The translations under genes were made by a program, and so were the position numbers. Of a DNA stretch of 64,000 bases, positions 1 through 8,812 are shown piece by piece. The DNA lies in NCBI RefSeq assembly GCF_900113285.1, contig NZ_FOOT01000001.1, positions 124,001 to 188,000 of the forward strand. The letters run 5' to 3'. The notes beneath the pieces were generated by a model. It saw only the letters and a list, made by a program, of their open reading frames with translations, searched no databases and was not told where the DNA came from. Every line of letters starts with the position of its first letter. Position 1 is the stretch's first letter. The stretch comes from Pontibacter chinhatensis. Lineage in GTDB: Bacteria; Bacteroidota; Bacteroidia; Cytophagales; Hymenobacteraceae.

Positions 1-102
1 GGGGCACCGCAAGCAAGGGTTTATACTTTGCTGCCGGGCCTGATCCGCTGAAACCTTAGGAGCCGTAGCAGGTTTATACTTTTAACTTTAGTTGCAACAC
101 CC

Positions 103-687
103 TTGAACTACCTTGCACATATCTACCTTTCGGGCACCGACGACGAGCTGCTGCTGGGCAATTTTATGGCGGACGCCGTGAAAGGCAAAAGGGCCGATCT
201 CTACGCGCCCGGGGTGGCCAAAGGCATTTACCTGCACCGCCTCATTGATACCTACACCGACACGCACCCGGTGGTGGCCAAAACCAAGGCCAGGCTCCGG
301 CCAAAGTATAGAAAGTTTGCGCCGGTGGTGGCCGATATGTACTACGACCATTTTCTGGCCCGCAACTTTGAGCAGTATGCACGCGAGCCACTACATGAGT
401 TTGTGCAGCGTTCCTATACCTTAATTGGCAGGCATTACGAGCTACTACCGCAGCGGGTGCAGCACCTGTTTACCTACATGCGCCGCGACAACTGGCTGGT
501 ATCGTATGCCGAGCTGCAGGGGATTGGGCAGGCACTGGTGGGCATGAGCCGCCGCACTTCCTTTGCCTCAGGTATGGAGACGGCTGCTCAGGAACTGGAG
601 GCACAGTACGATCTATACCTGGCGGACTTCGAGGTTTTCTTTCCGGATCTGGAACGGTATGTAAGGGAGGTAAAAGAGAAGCTGTAA
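103..687 (+). CDS. ACP phosphodiesterase-like protein (AcpH/DUF479 family)
   Basis: The 194-residue protein opens with MNYLAHIYLS and continues with LLGNFMADAVKG, the N-terminal signature of the AcpH family (acyl carrier protein phosphodiesterase, formerly DUF479). Family members are HD-like hydrolases that remove 4'-phosphopantetheine from holo-ACP in the cytoplasm. His/Asp-rich helices (GIYLHRLIDTYTDTHP, ADMYYDHFLARN) match the metal-binding core, and the length matches the family. The start is TTG; no ATG lies upstream in frame and the conserved N-terminus begins there. It stands alone, followed by an oppositely functioning oxidoreductase 78 bases on. Family assignment is firm; activity on ACP is inferred. 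Confidence 0.82.
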   Translation: MNYLAHIYLSGTDDELLLGNFMADAVKGKRADLYAPGVAKGIYLHRLIDTYTDTHPVVAKTKARLRPKYRKFAPVVADMYYDHFLARNFEQYAREPLHEFVQRSYTLIGRHYELLPQRVQHLFTYMRRDNWLVSYAELQGIGQALVGMSRRTSFASGMETAAQELEAQYDLYLADFEVFFPDLERYVREVKEKL

Positions 688-765
688 CGAGTGGTGGGAA
701 GAGGGCAAACCTTTTAGGGACTTATACTTATACTTTGTAAAGTATAAAATCCTATCCCCATTCCT

Positions 766-1935
766 ATGAAACAAACCGACTTTTACTTCCGCCACAACCG
801 CAGAGAATTCCTGAAAGATTTTTCACTGGCCCTCGGGGTGACAAGCCTGGGGCTGCCGCTTGTCTCTTTCGCTTCCGGCTGCCAACCCAAAGGAGAAGAG
901 AAACAGGAGCAATCCGCACAAGGCACCGCCCAAAATAAGAAGCTAGGCATTGCCTTAGTAGGCTTGGGCTCATATGCGACCCATCAGCTGGCACCGGCCC
1001 TGCAGGAAACCGAGCACTGCTACCTGGCCGGCATCGTGACAGGCACCCCCTCCAAGGCCAAAGAGTGGAAGCGCAAGTATAAGATCCCCGACAAGAATAT
1101 CTACACCTACGACACCTACGACCAGATAGCCGACAACCCGGACATCGACATCATCTACATTGTACTGCCCAACGGCATGCACGCCGAGTATACGGTACGA
1201 GGTGCCAAGGCCAAAAAGCATATCATTTCGGAGAAGCCCATGGCCACCTCTGCAGCCGATTGTCAGCGTATGCTCGATGCCTGCCGGGAGCATAACGTGA
1301 AGCTATCGATTGGGTATCGCCTGCACTTTGAGCCGCACAACCAGCGGGTGATGGAGCTGGGCCAGCAGCAGGTGTATGGGCCTGTAAAGGAAGTAGAAGC
1401 TGCCGACAGTTTTGTGTTTACGGGCAATCCCAATGCCTGGCGGCTCGATAAAAAGCTGGCGGGGGGAGGGCCGCTGATGGACCTGGGCATTTACTGTGTG
1501 CAGGGTGCAATTTATACGTTGGGACAATCACCGGTAGCCATCACCGCAAAGTTTGGCCAGGTAACTAGGCCCGATTACTTTGATGAGGTGGAGCAGTCCA
1601 TCAGCTGGGAGATGGAGTTTCCGAATGGCGCAGTGGCCAAGTGCCGCAGCAGCTACAACGATAACGAAGGCTTACTGTCTGGAAAAGCGGAGAAAGGCTG
1701 GTGGAAGCTGGACCCGGCCTACAGTTATTCGGGCATAAAGGGAGAGACGAGTGAGGGAACTATGGACCTGCCCCAGGTAAACCAGCAGGCGCGGCAGATG
1801 GACGATTTTGCCCGGTGCGTGAAAGAAAACAAGGAAACCCGCGTGCCCGGCGAGATGGGTTTACGGGATGTGAAGATTCTAGAGGCTATTTATGAGGCCG
1901 CCAGAACGGGCAAACGGGTGGAGGTAAAAGTATAA
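766..1935 (+). CDS. Tat-exported Gfo/Idh/MocA family oxidoreductase (lipoprotein)
   Basis: This is a 389-residue NAD(P)-dependent sugar/polyol oxidoreductase of the glucose-fructose oxidoreductase family. Residues 12-17 carry the twin-arginine motif RREFLK. A hydrophobic stretch follows, ending in SFASGC with Cys39 as a likely lipidation site, so the folded, cofactor-loaded enzyme is probably exported by Tat and anchored to a membrane. A Rossmann motif (GLGSYA, about 67-72) and the family lysine in EKP (156-158) are present, followed by the usual beta-sheet substrate domain (GGGPLMDLGIY). The substrate cannot be read from sequence. It appears monocistronic; the spacer in front carries three copies of the AAGTATA motif. 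Confidence 0.87.
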   Translation: MKQTDFYFRHNRREFLKDFSLALGVTSLGLPLVSFASGCQPKGEEKQEQSAQGTAQNKKLGIALVGLGSYATHQLAPALQETEHCYLAGIVTGTPSKAKEWKRKYKIPDKNIYTYDTYDQIADNPDIDIIYIVLPNGMHAEYTVRGAKAKKHIISEKPMATSAADCQRMLDACREHNVKLSIGYRLHFEPHNQRVMELGQQQVYGPVKEVEAADSFVFTGNPNAWRLDKKLAGGGPLMDLGIYCVQGAIYTLGQSPVAITAKFGQVTRPDYFDEVEQSISWEMEFPNGAVAKCRSSYNDNEGLLSGKAEKGWWKLDPAYSYSGIKGETSEGTMDLPQVNQQARQMDDFARCVKENKETRVPGEMGLRDVKILEAIYEAARTGKRVEVKV

Positions 1936-2056
1936 GTTATTGGGCGTAGCAGCGTTCTTTCCAAATTGACAGAATTATTCCTTCTTTGGCAGGCTTAATA
2001 AGCTCAAACCTTATTGTTTGTGAATGGTAAACAGTTATAAATAGCGATATCCAGAC

Positions 2057-2150
2057 TCTCCCCTTGAGGGGAGCTAGAGGGGTGTTAGCGTTTAATATAT
2101 GACCTATCAGACAGCTTTACACCCCTATGGTTCCCTCAAGGGGACAATTC
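2057..2150. repeat. Dispersed palindrome, family A
   Basis: Two arms, ctccccttgaggggag.. to ..ggggtgt and acacccct.. to ..ccctcaagggg, face each other across about 28 bases and are imperfect reverse complements. The same C/G-rich words recur at three other spacers (near 22769, 36576 and 45615). A further partial copy (cctcttcagaggggaat) follows at about 2169. This fills most of the 365-base gap before the FKBP gene; I see no gene in it. Confidence 0.6.
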
Positions 2151-2244
2151 TGTAGGAGGTTCAGTTCTGCCTCTTCAGAGGGGAATGAGGAATCTACAAG
2201 AGAATCCCGCTGAAAGCAGTCAATACTTAATAGAAACTCAATAA

Positions 2245-2279
2245 AAACGGCGCGGCAGAAATAATCCACCGCGCCGTTT
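2245..2279 (-). terminator. Terminator of the FKBP gene
   Basis: An 11-bp perfect stem (aaacggcgcgg / ccgcgccgttt) with a 13-base loop ends 22 bases beyond the FKBP stop codon. Read on the minus strand it is GC-rich and followed by a T-rich tail. Confidence 0.75.
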
Positions 2280-2300
2280 ATACTTTAGAATGTATACCTC

Positions 2301-2813
2301 TTAGTGATGCACACCGCCTTCGCCGTGTACGTGGCCATGAGCTAGTTCGTCTGCCGTGGCTTCACGCACTTTCTCCACCTTGCCTTTGAAGTATAGCTCT
2401 TTGCCAGCCAGCGGGTGGTTAAAGTCCATCTTTACAGTATCGGCAGTCACCTCTACCACACGGCCCTGCAGCTGGTTGCCTTCTGCGTCTGTCATCGGGA
2501 TGTAGTTGCCAATCTCCAGCATATCCTCTGGCACGGCGCCTTCTACCTCGAAAGCGGCCTTCGGCAGGTCCACGATAGCCTCAGCATCCTGGCTGCCGTA
2601 ACCTTCCTCAGCGTCCAGCTTAAAGTCAAAAGTATCACCGGCAGACAGACCGTCCAGCTTCTCCTCGAACTGCTCCGGCAGACCGCTCATGCCGAAAATA
2701 AACACCATCGGGTGCTCGTTGTCGGCGGTTTCAATCAGGCTAGGTTCGCCCTGCTCGTTCATGATGCGCAGTTCATAGGTGAGCGTGACTACTCTGTTTT
2801 TTTCAATTTTCAT
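2301..2813 (-). CDS. SlyD-like FKBP-type peptidyl-prolyl isomerase
   Basis: A 170-residue cytoplasmic peptidyl-prolyl cis-trans isomerase and chaperone of the SlyD type. The FKBP half (VVTLTYELR, then PMVFIFG and the turn before FEEKLDGLSAGD) is interrupted by the insert-in-flap region (EEGYGSQDAEAIVDLPKAAF) and closes with DFNHPLAGKEL, all SlyD hallmarks. The His-rich end (AHGHVHGEGGVHH) is a probable nickel/zinc-binding tail, shorter than in E. coli SlyD. The frame is open for 16 codons further upstream, but MKIEKNRVVTLTYEL is where family members begin, so I chose the ATG at 2813. Confidence 0.9.
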   Translation of the reverse strand: MKIEKNRVVTLTYELRIMNEQGEPSLIETADNEHPMVFIFGMSGLPEQFEEKLDGLSAGDTFDFKLDAEEGYGSQDAEAIVDLPKAAFEVEGAVPEDMLEIGNYIPMTDAEGNQLQGRVVEVTADTVKMDFNHPLAGKELYFKGKVEKVREATADELAHGHVHGEGGVHH

Positions 2814-2884
2814 CTTGTGTTGCTTTGTTCTGATTTCAGAAAGGTATGGATTTATATGCATACCTCTAAACGATATACAATGTT

Positions 2885-4828
2885 TTACGCCATCAGTTCC
2901 TGCAGCTCCCAGGCACTACGGTAGGCATTTATACTTTCAACGTATTGGAGGAAAGCGGCATAAAACGGGTGCTGGCTCAGCGTGGCGCTGTCGCCTACGA
3001 TTACCATTTTTTTCTTGGCCCGTGTCATGGCCACATTCATGCGGCGGATGTCTCCCAGGAAGCCTATTTCGCCCTGGTCGTTGCTTCGCGTCATACTGAT
3101 GTAGATGATGTCGCGCTCCTGCCCCTGGAAACTATCCACCGTGCCAACCGACAGATGGCGCCGCTGGCGTAGCTCGTGCAGATGCGGCATGTGCTCCACG
3201 CGGTCCTCAAGGTAATTAATCTGGGCGCGGTAAGGGGCGATAACGCCGATGCGCAGGTGCTCCACTTCCTCGTCGGCATGGCTGTAGTCTTTGAGCAGGT
3301 GCGCCAGGTGGTTAAGGAGCAGGTTGGCCTCATCGGGATTGGCAGAGCTGGTACTCTCCGGCGTCTCCACCTCGTTGTAGCCGCATCCGGCGGTATCCAC
3401 AAACTCCACCGCCAGGCCCGGCGCAAAGTGAGCGTTATACTCGTGCAAATCGCTGCTGTGCACGCTCTCGTGGGCCATCAGCTCACCTTTGTAAAATTGC
3501 TGGTTGGAGAACTCCATGATGTGGTGGTGCATGCGATACTGCGTTTTCAGCATCACCGACACGTCCTGCTGCCGCTCGATGCATTTCTCGAAAAGCGTTT
3601 TGCCCAGGCCTTTCTGCTCGGCCTCAAACGACTTGACAGTAGGAGGGAGCTGGCAGTGGTCGCCGGCCAGCACCACACGCTTGGCGCGGGAAATCGGAAT
3701 CCAGCAGGCAGGCTCCAGGGCCTGTGCCGCCTCGTCTATAAACACGGTGTCGTACTCCAGGTGACGGATGGCTTTGTTGGCCGCGCCCACCAGCGTACAG
3801 GTAATCACCTGCACGTTGTTGAGCAGGTCTTCGGTGATGTACTCCTCCACACGGTCGGCCTCGTCGAGCAGGCGCTTGCTTTCGGCCCGGAAGAACTGGC
3901 GCTGCATCCGCTCTTCATGCCCGAACTTGCGTTTAAACTGCCCGGCCATTCGCTTATACTCTTCGGCTGTCCTGCGATAGTCTTTCAGGCTTTTGAAGGA
4001 GCGGTGCTCCATTATCTGGGCGTCCAGCGTATGCTCCAGCAGCACATCTGACACGCGAGATGGGTTGCCGATACGGATGACATTGACGCCTTCGTTGGCC
4101 AGCTTTTCGGTCAGCAAATCCACAGCCGTGTTGGAAGGGGCCGTTACGAGCAGGCGCTTCTGTGTCTCCAGGGTTTTAAGAATCGCCTGTACCAGCGTGG
4201 TGGTTTTGCCCGTGCCGGGAGGTCCGTGGATGATGGCCACGTCCTTTGCCTGCACGATTTTGCGCACCGCCTCATTTTGCGAGGGGTTCAGGGCCGGAAT
4301 TTCCTTCATGGTGGCCTCCGTGAAACGGGCGGGCACATCACCCAGCAGGATGTCGCGCAGCTCCGCGAGCCGGGTTTTGTAGGCCTCCATCACCTTCTTC
4401 ATGGCGATTTCCATCTCGCGGTAGCTCATCTCATCGAAGGTCAGGTCGATGCCCAGGCGGCCGTCCTCCACCCAATCGGGCAGGTCTTCCTTGTTAGTGG
4501 CCAGCTGTACTTTGTTGCGCTTCAGACCCACAATCACGCCGTTTATACTTTGGCGCTCACCGGAGTTGCTGAAAAGGGCGGCGGTTTTACCCACCTGGAA
4601 CAGGTGCAGCTGGTCGCGGTCCTTGGTGCGCTCCAACTCCACGACCACCTTGTTGCCAAAGCCAAGCTCTTCTTTTGCAATCGTTACCGGATACCAGCAA
4701 AAGCCCATTTCCTTGCGCTCGGCAATGGTGCTCTTCAGGCTTTTGATTTTATACTGCTGGCGGTCCTCTTCCTGTTCTATTTTAAGCAGTTCCTGTACCT
4801 GCTTGAGTTCAAATAATATTTCGCTCAT
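2885..4828 (-). CDS. SF1 DNA/RNA helicase, IGHMBP2/SMUBP2-like (AAA_11/AAA_12)
   Basis: A superfamily 1B helicase of about 647 residues. Seen in order: Walker A GPPGTGKTTTLV, motif Ib/II region FIDEAAQALEPACW (DEAA box), LAGDHCQLPPT (motif III), LKTQYRMHHHIMEFSN (motif IV), GTVDSFQGQERDIIYIS (motif V) and RRMNVAMTRAKKKMVIVGD (motif VI). The N-terminal third is a beta-barrel/coiled region, as in IGHMBP2-type enzymes. It probably unwinds nucleic acid 5' to 3' using ATP; the cellular role is unknown. I prefer the second Met (MSEILFEL, 4828), as the first (4837) adds only MIY. A hairpin at 4842-4869 separates it from the next minus-strand gene upstream. Confidence 0.88.
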   Translation of the reverse strand: MSEILFELKQVQELLKIEQEEDRQQYKIKSLKSTIAERKEMGFCWYPVTIAKEELGFGNKVVVELERTKDRDQLHLFQVGKTAALFSNSGERQSINGVIVGLKRNKVQLATNKEDLPDWVEDGRLGIDLTFDEMSYREMEIAMKKVMEAYKTRLAELRDILLGDVPARFTEATMKEIPALNPSQNEAVRKIVQAKDVAIIHGPPGTGKTTTLVQAILKTLETQKRLLVTAPSNTAVDLLTEKLANEGVNVIRIGNPSRVSDVLLEHTLDAQIMEHRSFKSLKDYRRTAEEYKRMAGQFKRKFGHEERMQRQFFRAESKRLLDEADRVEEYITEDLLNNVQVITCTLVGAANKAIRHLEYDTVFIDEAAQALEPACWIPISRAKRVVLAGDHCQLPPTVKSFEAEQKGLGKTLFEKCIERQQDVSVMLKTQYRMHHHIMEFSNQQFYKGELMAHESVHSSDLHEYNAHFAPGLAVEFVDTAGCGYNEVETPESTSSANPDEANLLLNHLAHLLKDYSHADEEVEHLRIGVIAPYRAQINYLEDRVEHMPHLHELRQRRHLSVGTVDSFQGQERDIIYISMTRSNDQGEIGFLGDIRRMNVAMTRAKKKMVIVGDSATLSQHPFYAAFLQYVESINAYRSAWELQELMA

Positions 4829-4841
4829 GTATATCAATAAG

Positions 4842-4869
4842 AAAGGCTGGTCGTGTAGCTCCAGCCTTT
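4842..4869 (-). terminator. Terminator of the coiled-coil membrane protein gene
   Basis: A 9-bp perfect stem (aaaggctgg / ccagccttt) has a 10-base loop and is followed on the minus strand by a T-rich stretch. It lies between two same-strand genes, so it should end transcription from the gene at 4992-5570. A TATACTT motif abuts the stem. Confidence 0.6.
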
Positions 4870-4991
4870 ATACTTTTAAATAAGTGGTTGCAGGTTTATA
4901 CTTTCCGCCTGCTTTAATACTTTCTCTGTCGCGTTAGTATAACAAAAACCGCACCGGATAAGATTCATACTTGCCGGGGCAAAGTATAAAA

Positions 4992-5570
4992 CTATACTTT
5001 CTTCTTTTTGCGGGCTTTGGAGCTGGCCTTGTTCAGGCGCACATGCAGGAACACAGCATACATGAGCAGGATAAAGGCACCCACGGCCAGCACGCTGATT
5101 ACCTTGTCTTTGCCATACTTAACGTCGTATCCGGCCTGCACCTGCGTCTTTAAATCGGCCAGTTCTTTGTCTTTCTTGCGGAGTGTGCTTTCCAGCGTCT
5201 TCACCTCGCTTTTCAGGCTGCTAACCTGCTTTTCGAAATTGCGCTGGTCTTCCAGGGTGAGCTTGCCTTCGCGCTTGGTCTGCACGGCTGTTTTAGCATA
5301 CTCGCGCAGGCTGCTCTCCTTAACGGCTGCCACCAGCTCAGAGTCCAGGTTGATGATTTTTTTGAGGGTTTCGATGATGTTGAGCAGGTCCTTCTTAGAT
5401 TGCGTGCCCCAGAAACTGCTGTTCTGCTGCCGCAGGTACTGGTACTCCAAGATCAGCTGCTCCCGCTCGCTCATCAGCCGCGACAATTTATCTTCCTGCT
5501 GTACTTCTGTCTGCGCCTGCGCCCCCGCCACCAGGAGGCAAAGCATGATAACGGCAAAAAACTTCTTCAT
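4992..5570 (-). CDS. Secreted/membrane coiled-coil protein of unknown function
   Basis: I recognise no named family in this 192-residue protein. An N-terminal signal peptide ends at AQAQ. A long helical, Lys/Glu/Gln-rich coiled coil follows (about residues 25-150; for example VSSLKSEVKTLESTLRKKDKELADLKTQV). Near the C-terminus there is one membrane helix (VISVLAVGAFILLMYAVFLHV) and a very basic cytoplasmic tail ending KARKKKKV. The topology suggests a periplasmic coiled coil anchored in the inner membrane. The start is the ATG at 5570, since the signal peptide begins there; the open frame upstream has no plausible leader. Confidence 0.75.
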   Translation of the reverse strand: MKKFFAVIMLCLLVAGAQAQTEVQQEDKLSRLMSEREQLILEYQYLRQQNSSFWGTQSKKDLLNIIETLKKIINLDSELVAAVKESSLREYAKTAVQTKREGKLTLEDQRNFEKQVSSLKSEVKTLESTLRKKDKELADLKTQVQAGYDVKYGKDKVISVLAVGAFILLMYAVFLHVRLNKASSKARKKKKV

Positions 5571-5786
5571 CTTCTCACTTCTATACTTATCCCACAAATT
5601 ACACGCAAATATGGTCAAGGTTATTGGATTAGGCCTAATTAATTTTTTTGTAAAGCGCAGAAAGTATGGCGGTCAGGGGCTTGCGGAAGTATAGGAGAAT
5701 GGGTTTATACTTTGTTGGAAAATGGCCGTATCGCTGTTTGGAATTAATGGCTATATTTAAGCTTCCACAAAAAGACTTTTCGCACC

Positions 5787-6581
5787 ATGAAACAATATTT
5801 AGACCTGATGCAGCACATCCTGGACAACGGGGTGAAGAAAGAGGACCGTACCGGCACCGGCACCCTGAGCGTGTTCGGCTACCAGATGCGCTTCGATTTG
5901 CAGCAGGGCTTCCCGCTCGTAACGACTAAAAAAGTACACCTGCGCTCCATCATCCACGAGCTGCTCTGGTTTCTGAAAGGCGACACCAACATCCAATACC
6001 TTAAAGAGAACGGGGTGAGCATCTGGGATGAATGGGCCGACGAGAACGGCAACCTGGGGCCGGTATACGGCTCGCAGTGGCGTAACTGGCCCACGCCCGA
6101 CGGCCGCCACATCGACCAGATTACGCAGGTAGTCAACCAACTCAAAAACAACCCCGACTCGCGCCGCATCATTGTAAGCGCCTGGAACGTGGCCGAAATT
6201 GAAAACATGAAGCTGCCGCCCTGCCACGCCTTTTTCCAGTTTTACGTGGCCGAAGGGAAGCTCTCCTGCCAGCTCTACCAGCGCTCTGCCGACGTTTTCC
6301 TGGGCGTGCCGTTTAACATCGCCTCCTATGCGTTGCTGGTGCTCATGATGGCGCAGGTAACCGGTCTGGAGCCGGGCGAGTTTATCTGGACGGGCGGCGA
6401 CACGCACCTCTACCTCAACCACCTGGAGCAGGCGCAGCTGCAACTAAGCCGTGAGCCGCGCGAGCTGCCCCAGATGAAGCTTAACCCGGATGTGAAAGAC
6501 ATCTTCGACTTTACGTATGAGGACTTTGAGCTGGTAAACTACAACCCGCATCCGGGTATCAAGGCGCCTGTGGCCGTGTGA
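5787..6581 (+). CDS. thyA: Thymidylate synthase
   Basis: ThyA methylates dUMP to dTMP with 5,10-methylene-tetrahydrofolate in the cytoplasm. The 264-residue protein has the same length as E. coli ThyA. Catalytic Cys146 lies in [14 protein letters not shown] at the same number as in E. coli, and [11 protein letters not shown] (phosphate loop), [10 protein letters not shown] and [22 protein letters not shown] are all present. It starts with ATG after a purine-poor leader. A hairpin made of two AAGTATA motifs follows it. No dihydrofolate reductase gene is next to it here, although the two are often paired in other genomes. Confidence 0.98.
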   Translation: MKQYLDLMQHILDNGVKKEDRTGTGTLSVFGYQMRFDLQQGFPLVTTKKVHLRSIIHELLWFLKGDTNIQYLKENGVSIWDEWADENGNLGPVYGSQWRNWPTPDGRHIDQITQVVNQLKNNPDSRRIIVSAWNVAEIENMKLPPCHAFFQFYVAEGKLSCQLYQRSADVFLGVPFNIASYALLVLMMAQVTGLEPGEFIWTGGDTHLYLNHLEQAQLQLSREPRELPQMKLNPDVKDIFDFTYEDFELVNYNPHPGIKAPVAV

Positions 6582-6599
6582 TGGTTTTTGGTTGAGAGA

Positions 6600-6648
6600 T
6601 TATACTTTCTAACTCCATATCGCGATAAGCGTATGTTAGAAAGTATAA
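6600..6648 (+). terminator. thyA terminator built from two inverted AAGTATA motifs
   Basis: A 14-bp perfect inverted repeat (ttatactttctaac / gttagaaagtataa) flanks a 21-base loop. It begins 18 bases after the thyA stop. The arms are extended copies of the dispersed AAGTATA motif in opposite orientation. Confidence 0.6.
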
Positions 6649-6658
6649 AATTTATACT

Positions 6659-7423
6659 ATGAAACTAAAAACCATACTTTTCCTGGCCTTTTTGCTTGTC
6701 CTTGCGCAGGTACAGGCGCAGCAGCTGGCCAAACCGGATACGCTTAAAACCAACGGTGGCCCACTGGTGATTCAGCCCATTACGCATGGCACCCTGGCGC
6801 TGACGTATAAGGCCAAAACGATTTACGTGGACCCATACGGTGGGGCAGAACTTTTTAAAGGCCTTCCCAAGCCAGACCTGATCCTGATCACCGACATCCA
6901 CCCGGACCACTTGGATACAACCACATTGGCTGCCCTGAACACGGAGAAAGTACGAATGGTGGTGCCGCGCGCGGTGGCCGAGCAGATGCCGGAGAAGTAT
7001 AAAAAGCAGTTGGTGGTGCTGGACAATGGCGGGCAGAGCACGCAGCAAGGCATTGGCATTTTGGCCATGCCCATGTATAACCTCCCTGACACGGCGGATG
7101 CGCGCCACCCGAAGGGCAGGGGCAACGGCTATGTGTTGCAAGTGGGCGATAAGCGCGTGTACATCTCAGGCGATACGGAGGGCATCCCTGAAATGCGCCG
7201 CCTGCAGAACATCGACGTGGCCTTTGTATGTATGAATTTGCCCTATACCATGGATGTGGACCAGGCCGCCGACGCCGTGCTGGAATTCAAACCGAAGATG
7301 GTGTACCCCTACCACTTCCGGGGCGAAAATGGCTTTAGCGATGTCGAGAAGTTTAAGCAGCTGGTAAACGCCAAGGACAAAAACATCGAGGTGCGCCTGA
7401 AAGAGTGGTACCCGAAAAAATAA
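6659..7423 (+). CDS. Secreted MBL-fold metal-dependent hydrolase (UPF0173-like)
   Basis: A 254-residue metallo-beta-lactamase-fold hydrolase with a signal peptide (residues 1-20, cleaved about AQVQAQ). The metal motif is H81-P-D-H84-L-D86 in TDIHPDHLD. Further ligand regions are NGYVLQVGDKRVYISGDTE (Asp of the sixth strand) and VYPYHFRG (last His). This arrangement resembles the UPF0173/L-ascorbate-6-phosphate lactonase-like branch rather than true beta-lactamases. A periplasmic location is inferred from the signal; the substrate is unknown. The start ATG is 11 bases after the motif hairpin. Confidence 0.85.
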   Translation: MKLKTILFLAFLLVLAQVQAQQLAKPDTLKTNGGPLVIQPITHGTLALTYKAKTIYVDPYGGAELFKGLPKPDLILITDIHPDHLDTTTLAALNTEKVRMVVPRAVAEQMPEKYKKQLVVLDNGGQSTQQGIGILAMPMYNLPDTADARHPKGRGNGYVLQVGDKRVYISGDTEGIPEMRRLQNIDVAFVCMNLPYTMDVDQAADAVLEFKPKMVYPYHFRGENGFSDVEKFKQLVNAKDKNIEVRLKEWYPKK

Positions 7424-7430
7424 GTTATAC

Positions 7431-7478
7431 TTTAAAAGCAAAAGCCTGAAGCGGAAACTTCAGGCTTTTGCTTTTAAA
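7431..7478. terminator. Bidirectional terminator between convergent genes
   Basis: An 18-bp or longer perfect stem (aaaagcaaaagcctgaag / cttcaggcttttgctttt) with a 6-base loop CGGAAA has A-tracts on one side and T-tracts on the other. It serves the MBL hydrolase (+) and the SDR gene (-), which converge on it. Confidence 0.92.
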
Positions 7479-7493
7479 CTTTAGAGGATAAGC

Positions 7494-8210
7494 TTACGGG
7501 TTAGTCGACCAGATGCCGGCCTCCTTCACAAACACGCGGCGGTTTAGCTTGAGCTGGGCGATGATAAGCTCGGCGAAGTCCTCGGCCTGCATCACACGGT
7601 CCGGGTTGCCGTCGGTTAGTTTCAGGTCGATGGCCATGTCGGTGGCCACGGTGCTCGGGGTAAGGGTGCTCACGCGGATGTTGTGCTTGCGCACCTCCTG
7701 CATCAGCGACTCCGACATGCCGATGAGCCCGAACTTGGACGCGCTGTAGGCGCTGGTTACGGGAGCGCCTTTCTGGCCGGCGGTGGAGGAGATGTTCACG
7801 ATGTCGCCGGTCTGGCGCTCGATCATCTCCGGCAGCACGGCACGCGTAACATAGTATGGGCCCAGCAGGTTTACCTTAATGATTCTTTCCCATTTCTCCG
7901 GCTCCAGCTCCAGAAACTTGCCAAAAGCGCCCACACCGGCGTTGTTAATCAGGATATCGATGGCGCCTAGTTGTGCACGGGCCTCTTCTACGGCTTTGTT
8001 TACCGCGTTTATATCGGTTACATCAGCGGTTACAACAGCAGCTTTTACGCCCTTTGCCTTCACCTCCTCGGCCACTTGCTCTAGTTGTGCGGTGGTGCGG
8101 GCCATCAGCGCCACGTTTACGCCTTCCGCAGCCAGTGCTATCGCAATTGCCCGGCCGATGCCTTTTCCGGCACCAGTTACCAGGGCGTTCTTACCTTTCA
8201 ATGATTCCAT
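7494..8210 (-). CDS. Short-chain dehydrogenase/reductase (3-ketoacyl-ACP reductase-like)
   Basis: A classical SDR of 238 residues. It has cofactor motif TGAGKGIG (12-19), NNAG (89-92) and catalytic Ser142, Tyr155 and Lys159 (ISSTAG, YSASK). Overall it resembles FabG and the YdfG-like 3-ketoacyl reductases, but it is not in a fatty-acid operon, so the substrate is open. An exact Bacteroidota -7 element (TATATTTG, minus strand) lies 27 bases upstream of the ATG, and the divergent 2H phosphoesterase gene starts just beyond. Confidence 0.9.
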   Translation of the reverse strand: MESLKGKNALVTGAGKGIGRAIAIALAAEGVNVALMARTTAQLEQVAEEVKAKGVKAAVVTADVTDINAVNKAVEEARAQLGAIDILINNAGVGAFGKFLELEPEKWERIIKVNLLGPYYVTRAVLPEMIERQTGDIVNISSTAGQKGAPVTSAYSASKFGLIGMSESLMQEVRKHNIRVSTLTPSTVATDMAIDLKLTDGNPDRVMQAEDFAELIIAQLKLNRRVFVKEAGIWSTNP

Positions 8211-8236
8211 ATGCTTTTATTAGATGTTTGTCGCTA

Positions 8237-8244
8237 CAAATATA
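8237..8244 (-). promoter_or_regulatory. -7 element (TAnnTTTG) for the SDR gene
   Basis: Read on the minus strand this is TATATTTG, an exact match to the Bacteroidota primary sigma factor -7 consensus, about 27 bases before the SDR start. I see no good TTTG at the -33 distance, so the call is tentative. Confidence 0.45.
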
Positions 8245-8251
8245 CTTCAAG

Positions 8252-8812
8252 ATGGGCAGCAATGTTAGTTATAGCGCAAAAGAAAGGGGCGAAAATCTAA
8301 GCGAGCCCCTTATACTTACCCTGCAGCTGGATGCGGAAAGCAGCCTTTTCTTTAACAAGCAGCGGCGATTATACTTTCCCAAAGAGCGAAATTTCCTGGA
8401 GGCGCACCTGACCCTGTTCCACCACCTGCCGCCGCAGCACCGGGAGGAAATCGAGCAGGAGATAACAGCGTTATGCCAGAAACAGGAATCTATACTTTTA
8501 CAAGTGGCGGAGGTGCGGCTAATCGGGAGGGGAGTGGCCTACAAGCTGGAGAGCGAAGTCTTGCAACGGCTGCACCGGCATTTGCAGCTGAAATGGCAGC
8601 CCTGGCTCACGCCGCAGGACAGGCAAAAGCTGTGGCCGCACGTTACGGTGCAGAACAAGGTAACGCCAGCCCAGGCAAAGGAGCTGCATCAACACCTGAG
8701 CGCCACTTTTGCGCCTTTTACCGCCACCGGTGTGGGGCTGCAGCTATGGGCCTACCAGGGCGGCCCCTGGCAATGGCTCGGCAGCTATCCGTTTCAGCAA
8801 TCAGATTTGTAA
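8252..8812 (+). CDS. 2'-5' RNA ligase family protein (2H phosphoesterase)
   Basis: A 186-residue protein with the two His-x-Thr motifs of 2H phosphoesterases: H52-L-T54 in EAHLTLFHH and H130-V-T132 in PHVTVQNK. Family enzymes open cyclic phosphodiesters or 2'-5' linked RNA ends. The frame stays open far upstream, but that part lies antisense to the SDR gene; the ATG at 8252 gives a family-like N-terminus. Its last 12 bases overlap the end of the convergent aminotransferase gene. Confidence 0.78.
   Translation: MGSNVSYSAKERGENLSEPLILTLQLDAESSLFFNKQRRLYFPKERNFLEAHLTLFHHLPPQHREEIEQEITALCQKQESILLQVAEVRLIGRGVAYKLESEVLQRLHRHLQLKWQPWLTPQDRQKLWPHVTVQNKVTPAQAKELHQHLSATFAPFTATGVGLQLWAYQGGPWQWLGSYPFQQSDL

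Noticed and set aside
1..51. Tail of an upstream gene on the plus strand ending at TGA 49-51
   Set aside because: Sixteen codons are too few to identify a protein and another frame is equally possible.
7973..8251. N-terminal extension of the 2H phosphoesterase frame
   Set aside because: It lies antisense to the SDR gene and is Pro/Leu/Arg-rich without family similarity; the ATG at 8252 fits better.
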